From assembly GCA_028724585.1 (NCBI GenBank), contig JAQYCQ010000024.1, positions 1-33,305 on the forward strand: a DNA stretch of 33,305 bases, given 5' to 3'. The DNA is from Bacillota bacterium. Its GTDB lineage: Bacteria; Bacillota; Clostridia; Peptostreptococcales; Anaerovoracaceae. Below the pieces are notes generated by a model. It was not told the origin of the DNA. It searched no databases and saw only the letters and a program-made list of their open reading frames with translations. Shown here piece by piece: positions 9,115 through 15,726 of the stretch (position 1 is the first letter of the stretch; each line of letters starts with the position of its first letter). A program made the translations under genes and the position numbers.

Positions 9115-9141
9115 TTAGCACTCATTACTATCGAGTGCTAA
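9115..9141 (-). promoter_or_regulatory. CIRCE operator (HrcA binding site)
   Basis: TTAGCACTC (9115-9123), nine bases, GAGTGCTAA (9133-9141): an exact match to the known CIRCE consensus. It begins about ten bases downstream of the -10 box, near the predicted transcription start, and ends 20 bases before the hrcA ATG. Confidence 0.98.
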
Positions 9142-9150
9142 CCTGTATTT

Positions 9151-9179
9151 AATATACCCCTATAAGTGCATAAAGTCAA
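9151..9179 (-). promoter_or_regulatory. Sigma-A type promoter of the hrcA operon
   Basis: Minus strand TTGACT (9174-9179), 17-base spacer, TATATT (9151-9156). The predicted start lies at or just before the CIRCE element, the expected layout for HrcA repression. The IS3 element ends about 60 bases upstream of the -35 box, so the promoter itself is intact. Confidence 0.88.
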
Positions 9180-9219
9180 CAAAATAAAAAATAAATATAT
9201 ATAAAAGGATGAGTCCTTC

Positions 9220-9234
9220 GCGCGCTCCGCGTGC
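9220..9234. repeat. GGA/TCC-loop hairpin repeat, copy 1
   Basis: GCGCGC-TCC-GCGTGC: a 6-bp stem (one G-U pair on the plus strand) around a 3-base TCC loop. It lies four bases from the left end of the IS3 element and is one of eight similar intergenic hairpins in the window. A smaller AAGGA/TCCTT hairpin lies just to its left. Confidence 0.6.
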
Positions 9235-9237
9235 ATC

Positions 9238-9268
9238 TGGTATGCTACCCGTCAAGTGGGCAATGAAA
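9238..9268 (+). repeat. Left terminal inverted repeat of the IS3 element
   Basis: This 31-base end matches the right end (10927-10957, reverse complement) over the first 13 bases exactly. It then matches TCAAGT and several later positions with one inserted base and a few mismatches. Confidence 0.85.
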
Positions 9269-9286
9269 TTTGATAAGTTCTGAACT

Positions 9287-9311
9287 GTGCCAGTCGGTTT
9301 TCCGGCTGGCA
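9287..9311 (-). repeat. Hairpin inside the IS end, after orfB
   Basis: TGCCAG/CTGGCA arms with an inner CGG/CCG pairing and an AAAA loop on the minus strand lie just after the orfB stop. No U-run follows. It may limit transcription leaving the element toward hrcA, or protect the transposase mRNA. Confidence 0.45.
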
Positions 9312-9315
9312 TTTC

Positions 9316-10197
9316 TTACGCTGCTTTTTCCAGATGATTATGATATTCCACTGGGCTCATCCGCAGGAGTTTCCGCTGGATACGCTCGTTGTTGTAGTAA
9401 CTGATATAATCACTGATAGCATTGACTAATGTCTCTTTGTCAGTGAACCGTCTGCCATAATACATCTCACGCTTCAGGATGCCCCAGAAGCCCTCCATTG
9501 GTCCATTGTCTATACAATGTCCCACACGGGACATGCTCTGCTTCATATGATGGTTCTTGAGCCTTGTGTGGAATTGGGCACTCGTGTATTGAAATCCACG
9601 GTCTGAATGAAAGAGCGGATGAGCGTCTGGCTCAGCTGCGACAGCCTGATCAAAGGTTTTCATGACTAGTGGATTGTCATTGTGATCACCGATTACAAAC
9701 GAAACAATCCTTCGATCACAGAGATCTAAGATTGCACTCAGATAAACCTTGTGAACTTCAGAACCGATAAAGTACTTGAATTCAGATACATCTGTCAGCC
9801 ATTTCTGGTTAGGCTCATCAGCATGGAAATCTCTGTTCAGGTAATTCTTGGCTGTATACATCGGATCAGACGCATTACGTGTACAGCTCTTTGGCTTCCA
9901 CTTGATGGTCGACTGGATGTGCATCTTTCGGCAGATTCGCAGGACACGTTTGTCATTTACCTTTGTGTCGTGATGGGCAGCCAGCTCATCATTTATACGC
10001 CGGTAACCCATGTCTGGATATTGCTTATGGATGCTGATGATCTCGTTTGTGATGCTCCGGTTCTTCAGCTCGCTCGGGCTTACGGGATGCTTCAGCCAGC
10101 GGTAATACGCTGACCGCGAAATATGTAGGTACTGACATAAGCGTTCTATCGGATAATGCTTTTCTTCCGACAGTTCCTTGATCGCCTGGTATTCCAA
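9316..10197 (-). CDS. IS3-family transposase OrfB (DDE integrase domain)
   Basis: This 293-residue catalytic part of the transposase comprises an N-terminal helix-turn-helix-like segment (YPIERLCQYLHISRSAYYRW), the HTH_21 region (IHKQYPDMGYRRINDELAAH) and an rve integrase core. The DDE residues are visible as D in WLTDVSEFKY, D in HSDRGFQYTS, and E in the IDNGPMEGFWGILKREMYY stretch. It ends with YNNERIQRKLLRMSPVEYHN, the usual IS3 C-terminus. The annotated start is a TTG at 10197, but the frame is open back through the A7 run at 10245-10251. The working protein is probably an OrfAB fusion made by -1 frameshifting, as known for IS3 elements. Confidence 0.94.
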   Translation of the reverse strand: MEYQAIKELSEEKHYPIERLCQYLHISRSAYYRWLKHPVSPSELKNRSITNEIISIHKQYPDMGYRRINDELAAHHDTKVNDKRVLRICRKMHIQSTIKWKPKSCTRNASDPMYTAKNYLNRDFHADEPNQKWLTDVSEFKYFIGSEVHKVYLSAILDLCDRRIVSFVIGDHNDNPLVMKTFDQAVAAEPDAHPLFHSDRGFQYTSAQFHTRLKNHHMKQSMSRVGHCIDNGPMEGFWGILKREMYYGRRFTDKETLVNAISDYISYYNNERIQRKLLRMSPVEYHNHLEKAA

Positions 10198-10208
10198 TAG
10201 ATGGCGAG

Positions 10209-10901
10209 TTAGAGATAGCGATCTTTCATCTCTAACTCCCTTACTTTTTTTAACAGATCATTCTCCATCTGGAGATCTCGATTCTTACGCTCCAGTTCGG
10301 CAATCTTATCCCGAAGTTCTTCTTCAGGAGTACGGCTTGGCATGCTTCCTGCACGCCTTCCACGGCGGTCTTCAAGGCCGGCAGAACCCATCTGTTCATA
10401 ACGTTTGACCCAGTTGCGGACCTGCTGATATGAGCAGTTGTACTTTTTGGCCATGGCGCCATAGTTCTTATCATTCTCAAGACATTCCCTGACGATGCTT
10501 AAACGTTCTTCGTATGTGGTCTTACGAGCTTTTCTCATGTAGCTACCTCCACCGCTTCCGCGTGCTTTGATTTCTCCATGAGTATTATACGCCTTTACCC
10601 AGTGGCGTAACTGTCTAGTACTACGGATTCCATATTTTTGTGAGATGCTCAGATAACTCCCTTTACCGGAAAGATAGTCATTTACTGCAGAAAGCTTGAG
10701 CTCTTTTGGATATGATTTGTTTTTAGTCTGGTCTAGTAAGCCTGATGGTCCATACGATCTATAGACTGATATCCATCCTTCTATAGTCGTACGACCCACA
10801 TGAGAATTTCTGGCAGCCTCATTAAGACCTATTTCTCCTCTGATAACTTTTTCTACAATTTTTACCTTCTCAGCCGGATCAATTTTACTTTTTCTAGGCA
10901 T
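10209..10901 (-). CDS. IS3-family transposase OrfA (multiple HTH, DNA-binding)
   Basis: This 230-residue protein recognises the IS ends. Three helix-turn-helix units can be seen: residues about 1-55 (GLNEAARNSHVGRTTIEGWI), about 58-108 (SYLSISQKYGIRSTRQLRHW) and about 120-170 (NYGAMAKKYNCSYQQVRNWV). A leucine-zipper-like helix (ELERKNRDLQMENDLLKK) follows and dimerises OrfA or OrfAB in this family. The length and repeated HTH units suit the IS150-like group. The ATG at 10901 is chosen because GGGGGTG lies just upstream; an in-frame GTG at 10925 does not have a site. It ends 12 bases before the orfB TTG and about 35 bases after the frameshift site. Confidence 0.92.
   Translation of the reverse strand: MPRKSKIDPAEKVKIVEKVIRGEIGLNEAARNSHVGRTTIEGWISVYRSYGPSGLLDQTKNKSYPKELKLSAVNDYLSGKGSYLSISQKYGIRSTRQLRHWVKAYNTHGEIKARGSGGGSYMRKARKTTYEERLSIVRECLENDKNYGAMAKKYNCSYQQVRNWVKRYEQMGSAGLEDRRGRRAGSMPSRTPEEELRDKIAELERKNRDLQMENDLLKKVRELEMKDRYL
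10245..10251 (-). other. Programmed -1 frameshift site (A7) joining orfA and orfB
   Basis: On the minus strand seven As follow TT in the orfA frame (TTA AAA AAA G). The orfB frame is -1 relative to orfA. It is open from just upstream of this run (a TGA in that frame lies only a few codons earlier) to the orfB start. This is the standard IS3 arrangement for making OrfAB. Confidence 0.8.
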
Positions 10902-10926
10902 GAAAACACCCCCAAGCGGTTTCACT

Positions 10927-10957
10927 TTTCAGTGTCCTACTTGAGGGTAGCATACCA
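10927..10957 (-). repeat. Right terminal inverted repeat of the IS3 element
   Basis: Read on the minus strand from 10957, this matches the left end, starting TGGTATGCTACCC. A palindrome, GACCGCGGTC (10958-10967), abuts it directly outside the element. Confidence 0.85.
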
Positions 10958-10998
10958 GACCGCGGTCCTGGCTTCCTACATGTTACTATACAGTTTTT

Positions 10999-11029
10999 GC
11001 GCTCCGCGCGTTCTGTGGACGGAGTCCAC
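10999..11029. repeat. Paired GGA/TCC-loop hairpins, copies 2 and 3
   Basis: GCGC-TCC-GCGC (10999-11009) is followed six bases later by GTGGAC-GGA-GTCCAC (11015-11029). They lie downstream of ilvN, between its stop codon and the IS. The stem sequences are unrelated but the loop triplet is conserved and inverted, as in a two-unit palindromic repeat. No U-tract follows, so these are not ordinary terminators. Confidence 0.65.
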
Positions 11030-11056
11030 GGAGGATACTGATCTTTTTGATTTTAT

Positions 11057-11545
11057 CTAGCTCAGTGAGCTGCTGCCCTTCTGGAGAGCGGCCATGCCTG
11101 TCCTCGCCATTTCCTTTATACCGTATGGGCGGAGCATGTCCAGCATGAGGTCCACCTGCTCCGGCGCCGCGCTGATCTCTACGGTTACAGTAGAGCTTGA
11201 GATATCCGCGATGCGGGCTCCCATGATCTCCACCAGGTCTTTGATCTCGCCTCTGGTCTTGCTGGTGATGCCTACTTTGAAAAGAGCCAGTTCCTTGCCT
11301 ACAAGCTCGTTGGGATCGAGTGTTCTGACCTTTATGACCTGCACCAGCTTGTTGAGCTGCTTTTCGACCTGCTCGACAACGCTGTTGCCGCTGTCAACTA
11401 TCATAGTTATTCTGGAAACGCTCTTGTCGTCTGTCTCGCCTACTGAAAGGGTCTCGATGTTGAATCCTCTTCTTGAGAACAGACCTGTTATCTTGTTCAG
11501 AACGCCGTACTGATTTTCTACCAGCACCGATATTACCTGTTTCAT
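11057..11545 (-). CDS. ilvN: Acetolactate synthase small (regulatory) subunit
   Basis: This 162-residue regulatory subunit of acetohydroxyacid synthase confers valine feedback inhibition and raises catalytic activity. It has an N-terminal ACT domain (MKQVISVLVENQYGVLNKIT, then GLFSRRGFNIETLSVGETDD) and the C-terminal domain around KELALFKVG and EIMGARIADISSSTVTVEIS. The length is normal. It starts 13 bases after the ilvB stop, with a GGGGG run eight bases before the ATG, so the two subunits are co-transcribed. No ilvC or leuABCD genes follow: the operon stops here, and hairpin repeats and the IS3 element lie downstream. Confidence 0.96.
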   Translation of the reverse strand: MKQVISVLVENQYGVLNKITGLFSRRGFNIETLSVGETDDKSVSRITMIVDSGNSVVEQVEKQLNKLVQVIKVRTLDPNELVGKELALFKVGITSKTRGEIKDLVEIMGARIADISSSTVTVEISAAPEQVDLMLDMLRPYGIKEMARTGMAALQKGSSSLS

Positions 11546-11558
11546 GGATTCTGCCCCC

Positions 11559-13199
11559 TTACTGTATCATAGTGCTCTCATCTGCGCCTACTCTGCATTC
11601 GAGCAGGAACGGTCCGTCATATGTGAGCATTTCCTTAACTGCGTCATCTATCTGGTCTTCGTCGCTAAGCAGTCTGTGCGCTATGCCGTACGCATCGGCC
11701 AGCTTGCAGAAATCAGGCGTCTCAGGCAGGAATACCGCGTAAGGGCCCTGGGAGAAGTTCTTGCGCTGCAGTTCGTTTACCATGCCCAGCCTTCTGTTGT
11801 TTACCAGGACGATCTTGAGGTTAAGATTGTGTTCTACCAGTGTTGACAGCTCGTTCATGGTCATCTGGAAGCTGCCGTCGCCGCATACCACGATGGTCTG
11901 CAGATCAGGATCGGCGAACTTGACGCCCATGCCTGCCGGCAGAGCGTATCCCATAGTGCCGAGACCACCTGATGTCACGAACTTGCCCTTGTTGATGTTT
12001 ATATACTTGGCTGCCCATATCTGATTCTGACCTACATCGGCGACTACATAGGCGTCCTCGTCCAGCTGCTTTCCTATACCCAGCATGAGCTTTTTAGGTC
12101 CTACTGTGCCCTTAGCCCTGCGCTTCATAGGCCTGATGCGGGACTCTTTTACCTTTTCCTGGACTTCCTTTGTCCACTCGCTTACATCTATATCAATATC
12201 TTCTCTGAGAAGCTTTTTGAGTATGAGCTTCACATCGCCTACGATAGGTATGGTGGCTTCCATGTTTTTGCCTATCTCCGCCGAATCTATATCTATATGT
12301 ATAGTCCTGCAGTGTTTGAGCACATTTTCCGGAGCAGGCACAGCTCTGTCAGCAACACGAGCTCCGACTATGATGAGCAGGTCTGTGTGATTTACCGCAT
12401 AATTGGCCGGCGAATTGCCGAATACGCCTATCATGCCCAGATTGAGCGGATCAAGTGTAGGAAGCACGCCCAGTCCCATCATGGTGGTCACTACAGGGAT
12501 ATTGTTCTTCTTCGCGAATTCGACGAGCAGGTCCTCAGCCTCTGAGAGGACAACTCCGCCGCCTGCTACTATAATAGGCTTTTTTGCAGTGGCTATCTCT
12601 CTGGCTATCTTCTTTATCTGCTTGTCATTTCCTGTGATATTAGGCTTGTAGCCTCTTATGTTCACTTCACCCGGATCACTGTATTCGAATTCCTGATTCT
12701 GGATATCACTGGGCACGTCTATGAGCACAGGTCCCGGTCTGCCCGTAGATGCTATATGAAAAGCCTCGCGCATGATACGGGGTATGTCGGCAGCGTCCTT
12801 TACCAGATAGCTGTGCTTTACGAAAGGAGCGCACATGCCGGTTGTATCTACTTCCTGGAAAACATCCTTGCCCAGCTGATTTGTAGGCACCTGGCCTGTG
12901 ATGGCTATGAGCGGTATGCTGTCCAGATACGCAGTGGCAATACCTGTGATAAGGTTTGTCGCTCCCGGTCCTGACGTAACGACGCAGACGCCGGGTCTGC
13001 CTGTCCTGCGGGCGTAGCCGCTCGCCATATGTCCCGCATTCTGCTCCTGTCTGACCAGAATGTGCTTCATTGTACCTTTTTTTTCTTCAATAGCCACTTC
13101 GTCATAGAATGGACAGATGGTAGCGCCAGGATAGCCGAACAGTGTATCGACATCCTGCTCCAGCAGCCCTTCTACCATGGCTCTTGCTCCAGTCATCAT
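11559..13199 (-). CDS. ilvB: Acetolactate synthase large (catalytic) subunit
   Basis: This 546-residue thiamine-diphosphate enzyme makes 2-acetolactate from pyruvate (or acetohydroxybutyrate from 2-oxobutyrate) for valine, leucine and isoleucine synthesis. The N-terminal ThDP-PYR domain has TLFGYPGATICPFYDEV and the catalytic Glu at about residue 52 (LVRQEQNAGHMASGYAR). The central FAD/ADP-binding domain has VVAGGGVVLSEAE. The C-terminal ThDP-PP motif is GDGSFQMTMNELSTL ending at NN. The FAD and biosynthetic features and the partner ilvN argue for the anabolic enzyme, not catabolic AlsS. Two adjacent ATGs (13199, 13196) follow GAGGT; the first is used here. A consensus-like promoter and a strong hairpin lie in its leader. 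Confidence 0.97.
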   Translation of the reverse strand: MMTGARAMVEGLLEQDVDTLFGYPGATICPFYDEVAIEEKKGTMKHILVRQEQNAGHMASGYARRTGRPGVCVVTSGPGATNLITGIATAYLDSIPLIAITGQVPTNQLGKDVFQEVDTTGMCAPFVKHSYLVKDAADIPRIMREAFHIASTGRPGPVLIDVPSDIQNQEFEYSDPGEVNIRGYKPNITGNDKQIKKIAREIATAKKPIIVAGGGVVLSEAEDLLVEFAKKNNIPVVTTMMGLGVLPTLDPLNLGMIGVFGNSPANYAVNHTDLLIIVGARVADRAVPAPENVLKHCRTIHIDIDSAEIGKNMEATIPIVGDVKLILKKLLREDIDIDVSEWTKEVQEKVKESRIRPMKRRAKGTVGPKKLMLGIGKQLDEDAYVVADVGQNQIWAAKYININKGKFVTSGGLGTMGYALPAGMGVKFADPDLQTIVVCGDGSFQMTMNELSTLVEHNLNLKIVLVNNRRLGMVNELQRKNFSQGPYAVFLPETPDFCKLADAYGIAHRLLSDEDQIDDAVKEMLTYDGPFLLECRVGADESTMIQ

Positions 13200-13234
13200 A
13201 ATATATGTACCTCGTCTTTTCACTGAAAAATACA

Positions 13235-13254
13235 AACGGGAGCATGCTCCCGTT
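13235..13254 (-). terminator. Hairpin in the ilvB leader, possible attenuator
   Basis: A perfect 20-base palindrome (AACGGGAGCA/TGCTCCCGTT) is followed on the minus strand by TGTATTTTT, then the ilvB ribosome-binding site. It looks like an intrinsic terminator only 10-30 bases after the predicted start site. I see no T-box or leader peptide, so control may be by a protein, or the hairpin may only stabilise the 5' end. Confidence 0.5.
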
Positions 13255-13271
13255 CTGGTGATAGTAATTCT

Positions 13272-13299
13272 ATTCTACGTTTTATCTATATTTTGTCAA
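13272..13299 (-). promoter_or_regulatory. Promoter of ilvBN
   Basis: Minus strand consensus TTGACA (13294-13299), 16-base spacer, TAGAAT (13272-13277). Transcription should start near 13265, about 65 bases before the ilvB ATG. Confidence 0.75.
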
Positions 13300-13312
13300 G
13301 CATGAAGGGGTA

Positions 13313-13353
13313 ACTGAGCCAAGTATTCAGGATACACTGTTGCAGGTCTCAGT
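13313..13353 (+). other. Additional stem-loop beside the structured RNA
   Basis: ACTGAG (13313-13318) pairs with CTCAGT (13348-13353), and the next CC pairs with GG. Inside, GTAT/ATAC (13323-13326 and 13332-13335) forms a smaller hairpin. It lies between the ilvB promoter and the long rod-like structure and may be a 5' part of the same plus-strand RNA. Confidence 0.35.
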
Positions 13354-13361
13354 ACATTAAT

Positions 13362-13487
13362 AACAGCAGTCCAGAACTGGTCTTATCCGCTCCGGTGGAG
13401 CAAATCCGGATTTTCCACGATGCTTTGCGGGAAAATAACGGATCGTCTCCAAGTCACGGATAAGACAGGTCCGGCCTGCTGTTTTTT
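13362..13487 (+). ncRNA. Rod-shaped structured RNA candidate, 6S RNA-like, with its own terminator
   Basis: On the plus strand AACAGCAG (13362-13369) pairs with CTGCTGTT (13476-13483). A mostly paired stretch (13371-13379 with 13466-13474, two mismatches) leads to TCTTATCCG/CGGATAAGA (13381-13389 and 13457-13465). A large internal bubble follows (13390-13403 and 13444-13456; the 5' strand can form CTCC-GGT-GGAG). The apical stem is ATCCG/CGGAT plus ATTTTCC/GGAAAAT. A T6 run (13482-13487) follows the closing stem on the plus strand only. A long closing stem, central bubble and apical hairpin is the layout of 6S RNA, which mimics an open promoter and binds RNA polymerase. At about 126 nt it is short for 6S (usually 160-200 nt), and I could not find a clear plus-strand promoter. 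The structure is well supported; the 6S label is inference. Confidence 0.55.
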
Positions 13488-13500
13488 ATACTGTTCAAGT

Positions 13501-13519
13501 ATGTGCGCGGAGCGCACAT
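13501..13519. repeat. GGA/TCC-loop hairpin repeat, copy 4
   Basis: ATGTGCGC-GGA-GCGCACAT, a perfect 8-bp stem with a 3-base loop, directly abuts the stop codon of the ABC permease gene. No U-tract follows on the minus strand. Confidence 0.65.
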
Positions 13520-14380
13520 TTATTCGAGATTAAGCTTCCTGTCTACGAGGAAGTAAGTGATAAGGAAGAATACCGCACATACGGCAGCTGATACCGCTAT
13601 ATTTACCAGCAGCATCATGTTTGTCGTCGTCAGACTGCTGTTCACGAACACCAGAGTTCCAATTTCATTACCTCTGAAATAATCCGCATTGTCAATAAAA
13701 TCGGATGTCCACTTTATGACTCTGAACTCTACAATAGATGATGCTATTGAAAACACTATAAACCAGATTGTCGAAAACAGACCTCTGCGGCCGGAAGCAG
13801 AGTTTCCTGCAGCTATGGATGCATAAAGCAGCAGGGCGAACTCGGCAGCTGATATGATCATCAGACAGATGAAGAGCAGGGCGGCCAGGATGACTTTGCC
13901 CATAGGAAGCATTGACCACTTTGTCGCAAACAGAGGATCTACGCTGACCATTTCGGGATATTTCATGATACCGCCTATCAGCACCACGACCGCAAAGGAT
14001 CCCATAACCACCAGCAGTGTCAGTGCAGACCAGATGACAGCTGATATGGTCTTGTTCCAGATGTGTTCGCCTGTGCCGGCCGGCAGTGTCATATAAAAAT
14101 ATCCTTCTGTCCCGTATACTGTCCTGGAGAATCTCTGGATCAGCATGACCAGCAGCATGACTGCCATGACTATTATCATAACAGCAAATGCCGTCCCCAG
14201 AACACCCAGCGATAATTCTATCCTGTGCATGGCCTGCCCGTCAGATTCTGATCCGCTGCCTGTTTCATACATCCTCAGCATGATTCCCATGACTATGGAC
14301 AGAGCCGCAATAACCAGGTACATCGGCCCCATTTTTCTGCCTATAGCGCCGAATTCATATTTTATAAGCTTTCCTAACAT
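13520..14380 (-). CDS. ABC transporter permease (ABC-2 type)
   Basis: This 286-residue membrane protein has about six hydrophobic segments: near residues 18-38 (GPMYLVIAALSIVMGIML), 57-82 (LGTAFAVMIIVMAVMLLVML), 113-136, 160-185, 198-212 and 258-280 (NIAVSAAVCAVFFLITYFLV). Low sequence conservation and placement directly after the ATPase gene point to the integral membrane part of a two-component ABC-2 type system, similar in layout to the YtrABCDEF and BcrAB-like families. The start ATG at 14380 overlaps the ATPase stop by 7 bases, with GGAGG inside the ATPase coding end, so translation is coupled. The substrate is unknown; lipids, peptides or antibiotics are common for such systems. Confidence 0.85.
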   Translation of the reverse strand: MLGKLIKYEFGAIGRKMGPMYLVIAALSIVMGIMLRMYETGSGSESDGQAMHRIELSLGVLGTAFAVMIIVMAVMLLVMLIQRFSRTVYGTEGYFYMTLPAGTGEHIWNKTISAVIWSALTLLVVMGSFAVVVLIGGIMKYPEMVSVDPLFATKWSMLPMGKVILAALLFICLMIISAAEFALLLYASIAAGNSASGRRGLFSTIWFIVFSIASSIVEFRVIKWTSDFIDNADYFRGNEIGTLVFVNSSLTTTNMMLLVNIAVSAAVCAVFFLITYFLVDRKLNLE

Positions 14381-15069
14381 CTGAAGTCCTCCCTGAATAC
14401 CGCATCCACGCTTTTGCCTCTGGCCGCTCTGAGGTCATCCGCATTTTCATGCAGCAGTATCTGTCCCTTCTGTATGAATATTACTTCATCCAGTATCTTC
14501 TCTACATCTTCTATGAGATGGGTCGAAATGATGACTGCCGCATTCTCACTGTAGTTGGTGATTATCGTTCTAATTATATAATCTCTGGCTGCCGGATCTA
14601 CCCCGGCAATAGGTTCATCGAGCAGATAGACTTCTGCATCGCGGCTCATGACCAGTATCAGCTGGACTTTTTCCCTTGTGCCCTTGCTGAGATTTTTAAG
14701 GCGCTTATCAGTATCTATGCCCAGCTGCGAAAGCATATCCTCTGCCCTGTCCCGACGGAAGTCGTGGAAAAAGTCCCCGTACATATCGAGCAGGCCGCTC
14801 ACCTTCATATATCCCGGCATAAATTCTCTGTCCGGCAGATATGCTGTCAGTGCCTTCGTTTCTCTGCCCGGAGCACTGCCGTCTATAGTAAGTGTTCCTG
14901 CCGACGGTTTAAGCAGGCCGGCCGCCATTTTTATAAATGTCGTCTTTCCTGATCCGTTGGGCCCCAGCAGTCCCACGATCCGCCCCGGCTCTATATCCAG
15001 ATCGATATGTGAAACAGCTTCGCTGCCTCCATACCTCTTCGTCAGATCTCTGCATTCTATCAGACTCAT
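14374..15069 (-). CDS. ABC transporter ATP-binding protein
   Basis: This 231-residue ABC ATPase has Walker A GPNGSGKTT at about 36-44, a signature of the divergent form LSKGTREK, Walker B VYLLDEP, a D-loop (AGVDPAARD) and the switch histidine in IISTHLIED. It is the short single-domain type paired with ABC-2 permeases, like YtrB. It begins directly after the GntR gene stop codon (15070-15072) and overlaps the permease gene. Together the three genes make an autoregulated regulator-ATPase-permease operon. Confidence 0.95.
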   Translation of the reverse strand: MSLIECRDLTKRYGGSEAVSHIDLDIEPGRIVGLLGPNGSGKTTFIKMAAGLLKPSAGTLTIDGSAPGRETKALTAYLPDREFMPGYMKVSGLLDMYGDFFHDFRRDRAEDMLSQLGIDTDKRLKNLSKGTREKVQLILVMSRDAEVYLLDEPIAGVDPAARDYIIRTIITNYSENAAVIISTHLIEDVEKILDEVIFIQKGQILLHENADDLRAARGKSVDAVFREDFRC

Positions 15070-15474
15070 CTATTTCTCCTCTCCTGTCTGGCCGTTATGG
15101 CCTGTATCATGATGATTTTCCGCATAATCGCCGACAGCCCAGACTATCTCGTCCGCAGTCAGGCCAAGCTTTTCCAGTTTTTCAAATAGCTCCTCTATAT
15201 AATCCATGCTCAGATCACTCCTCAGTTTTTTCAGCACATCTTTATCATCTGTGATGAACCTGCCGTTAGTCCTCGCCGAATGAAGCAGACCGCTGCGCTC
15301 CAGCTCCGCCAGAGCTCTCTGCATGGTATTGGGATTTACTCCCGCTTCTGCCGCCAGATCTCTGACAGATGGCAGTCTGCCGCCCGGTTCCACAGAGCCG
15401 CTGGCTATAAACCGGCTCATCTGATCGACTATCTGTGTATAGATAGGCTGACCTTCTTTAAAATGCCATTCCAT
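15070..15474 (-). CDS. GntR family transcriptional regulator, YtrA subfamily
   Basis: This 134-residue regulator has a GntR winged helix at the N-terminus (HFKEGQPIYTQIVDQMSRFI, GGRLPSVRDLAAEAGVNPNT, MQRALAELERSGLL) and only a short helical tail of about 50 residues. That is the size and layout of the YtrA subfamily, which controls adjacent ABC transporter operons and lacks a large ligand domain. The ATG at 15474 has AAGGA eight bases upstream; the ATG at 15483 would overlap that site. Its own promoter is covered by a palindrome (15555-15570), which fits autorepression. Confidence 0.9.
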   Translation of the reverse strand: MEWHFKEGQPIYTQIVDQMSRFIASGSVEPGGRLPSVRDLAAEAGVNPNTMQRALAELERSGLLHSARTNGRFITDDKDVLKKLRSDLSMDYIEELFEKLEKLGLTADEIVWAVGDYAENHHDTGHNGQTGEEK

Positions 15475-15534
15475 ATGCACCATCCTTCTAAAATATCCGC
15501 GGTACAGTACCGGCTCATGTACCACTGTCTCATT

Positions 15535-15587
15535 GTATTACTGTATTATCTACTTAGTACTGTAATACTATATAGTCTCCATGTCAA
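15535..15587 (-). promoter_or_regulatory. Promoter and likely YtrA-type operator of the GntR-ABC operon
   Basis: Minus strand TTGACA (15582-15587), 17-base spacer, TACAGT (15559-15564). A near-palindrome, TAGTACTGTAATACTA (15555-15570), covers the -10. A second arm GTATTAC (15535-15541) is the exact reverse complement of GTAATAC (15562-15568). The arrangement suits binding of a dimeric GntR protein at its own promoter (inference). Confidence 0.65.
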
Positions 15588-15609
15588 GATGTACAGGAAA
15601 AACAACTGC

Positions 15610-15634
15610 AAAAAAACGACCGCTCACGCGGTCG
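15610..15634 (-). terminator. Second terminator downstream of the OFA transporter gene
   Basis: Perfect 7-bp stem CGACCGC/GCGGTCG (15617-15623 and 15628-15634), 4-base loop, followed by seven Us on the minus strand (15610-15616). It stands in tandem with the one at 15645-15680 and isolates the transporter gene from the GntR promoter. Confidence 0.88.
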
Positions 15635-15643
15635 GAAAATAAT

Positions 15644-15680
15644 AAAAAAAGAACCCCCGGGGATGTTTTCCCGAGGGCTC
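15644..15680 (-). terminator. First terminator downstream of the OFA transporter gene
   Basis: A GC-rich stem (GAACCCCCGGGG paired with CCCGAGGGCTC, minor mismatches) around a 6-7-base loop is followed by seven Us on the minus strand. Confidence 0.88.
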
Positions 15681-15726
15681 CTGTGATCTATGTCTTTGTT
15701 AATAGACTCTGCTGAAAATATTCAGT

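Larger units (their letters stand above)
9238..10957 (-). mobile_element. IS3-family insertion sequence (probably IS150-like group)
   Basis: This is a 1720-bp element with two transposase frames in the IS3 orfA/orfB arrangement and imperfect terminal inverted repeats of about 30 bp. The left end reads TGGTATGCTACCCGTCAAGT from 9238. The right end, on the minus strand, reads TGGTATGCTACCCTCAAGTA from 10957. IS3 elements usually start TG and end CA, as here. Flanking bases (ATC on the left, GAC on the right) show no target duplication, so the insertion may be old or the ends may have recombined. Both frames look intact and an A7 slippage run joins them, so the element may be active. It sits between ilvN and the hrcA promoter, transcribed toward hrcA. 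Confidence 0.92.

Noticed and set aside
9316-10901. Broken transposase (frameshifted pseudogene)
   Set aside because: The two frames meet at an A7 run in the -1 register, the normal IS3 programmed frameshift, and all DDE residues are present.
11559-13199. Catabolic acetolactate synthase (AlsS)
   Set aside because: It is followed directly by the regulatory subunit ilvN and keeps the FAD-domain features of the biosynthetic enzyme.
13460-13487. Signal recognition particle RNA, because CAGGTCCGG resembles its conserved loop
   Set aside because: The GGAAGGAAGCAG part and the asymmetric loop of SRP RNA are missing, and the overall fold is a plain rod with a bubble.
13255-13519. T-box leader controlling ilvB
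   Set aside because: No T-box core (AGGGTGGNACCGCG) occurs on the minus strand, and the ilvB promoter lies downstream of the structured region.
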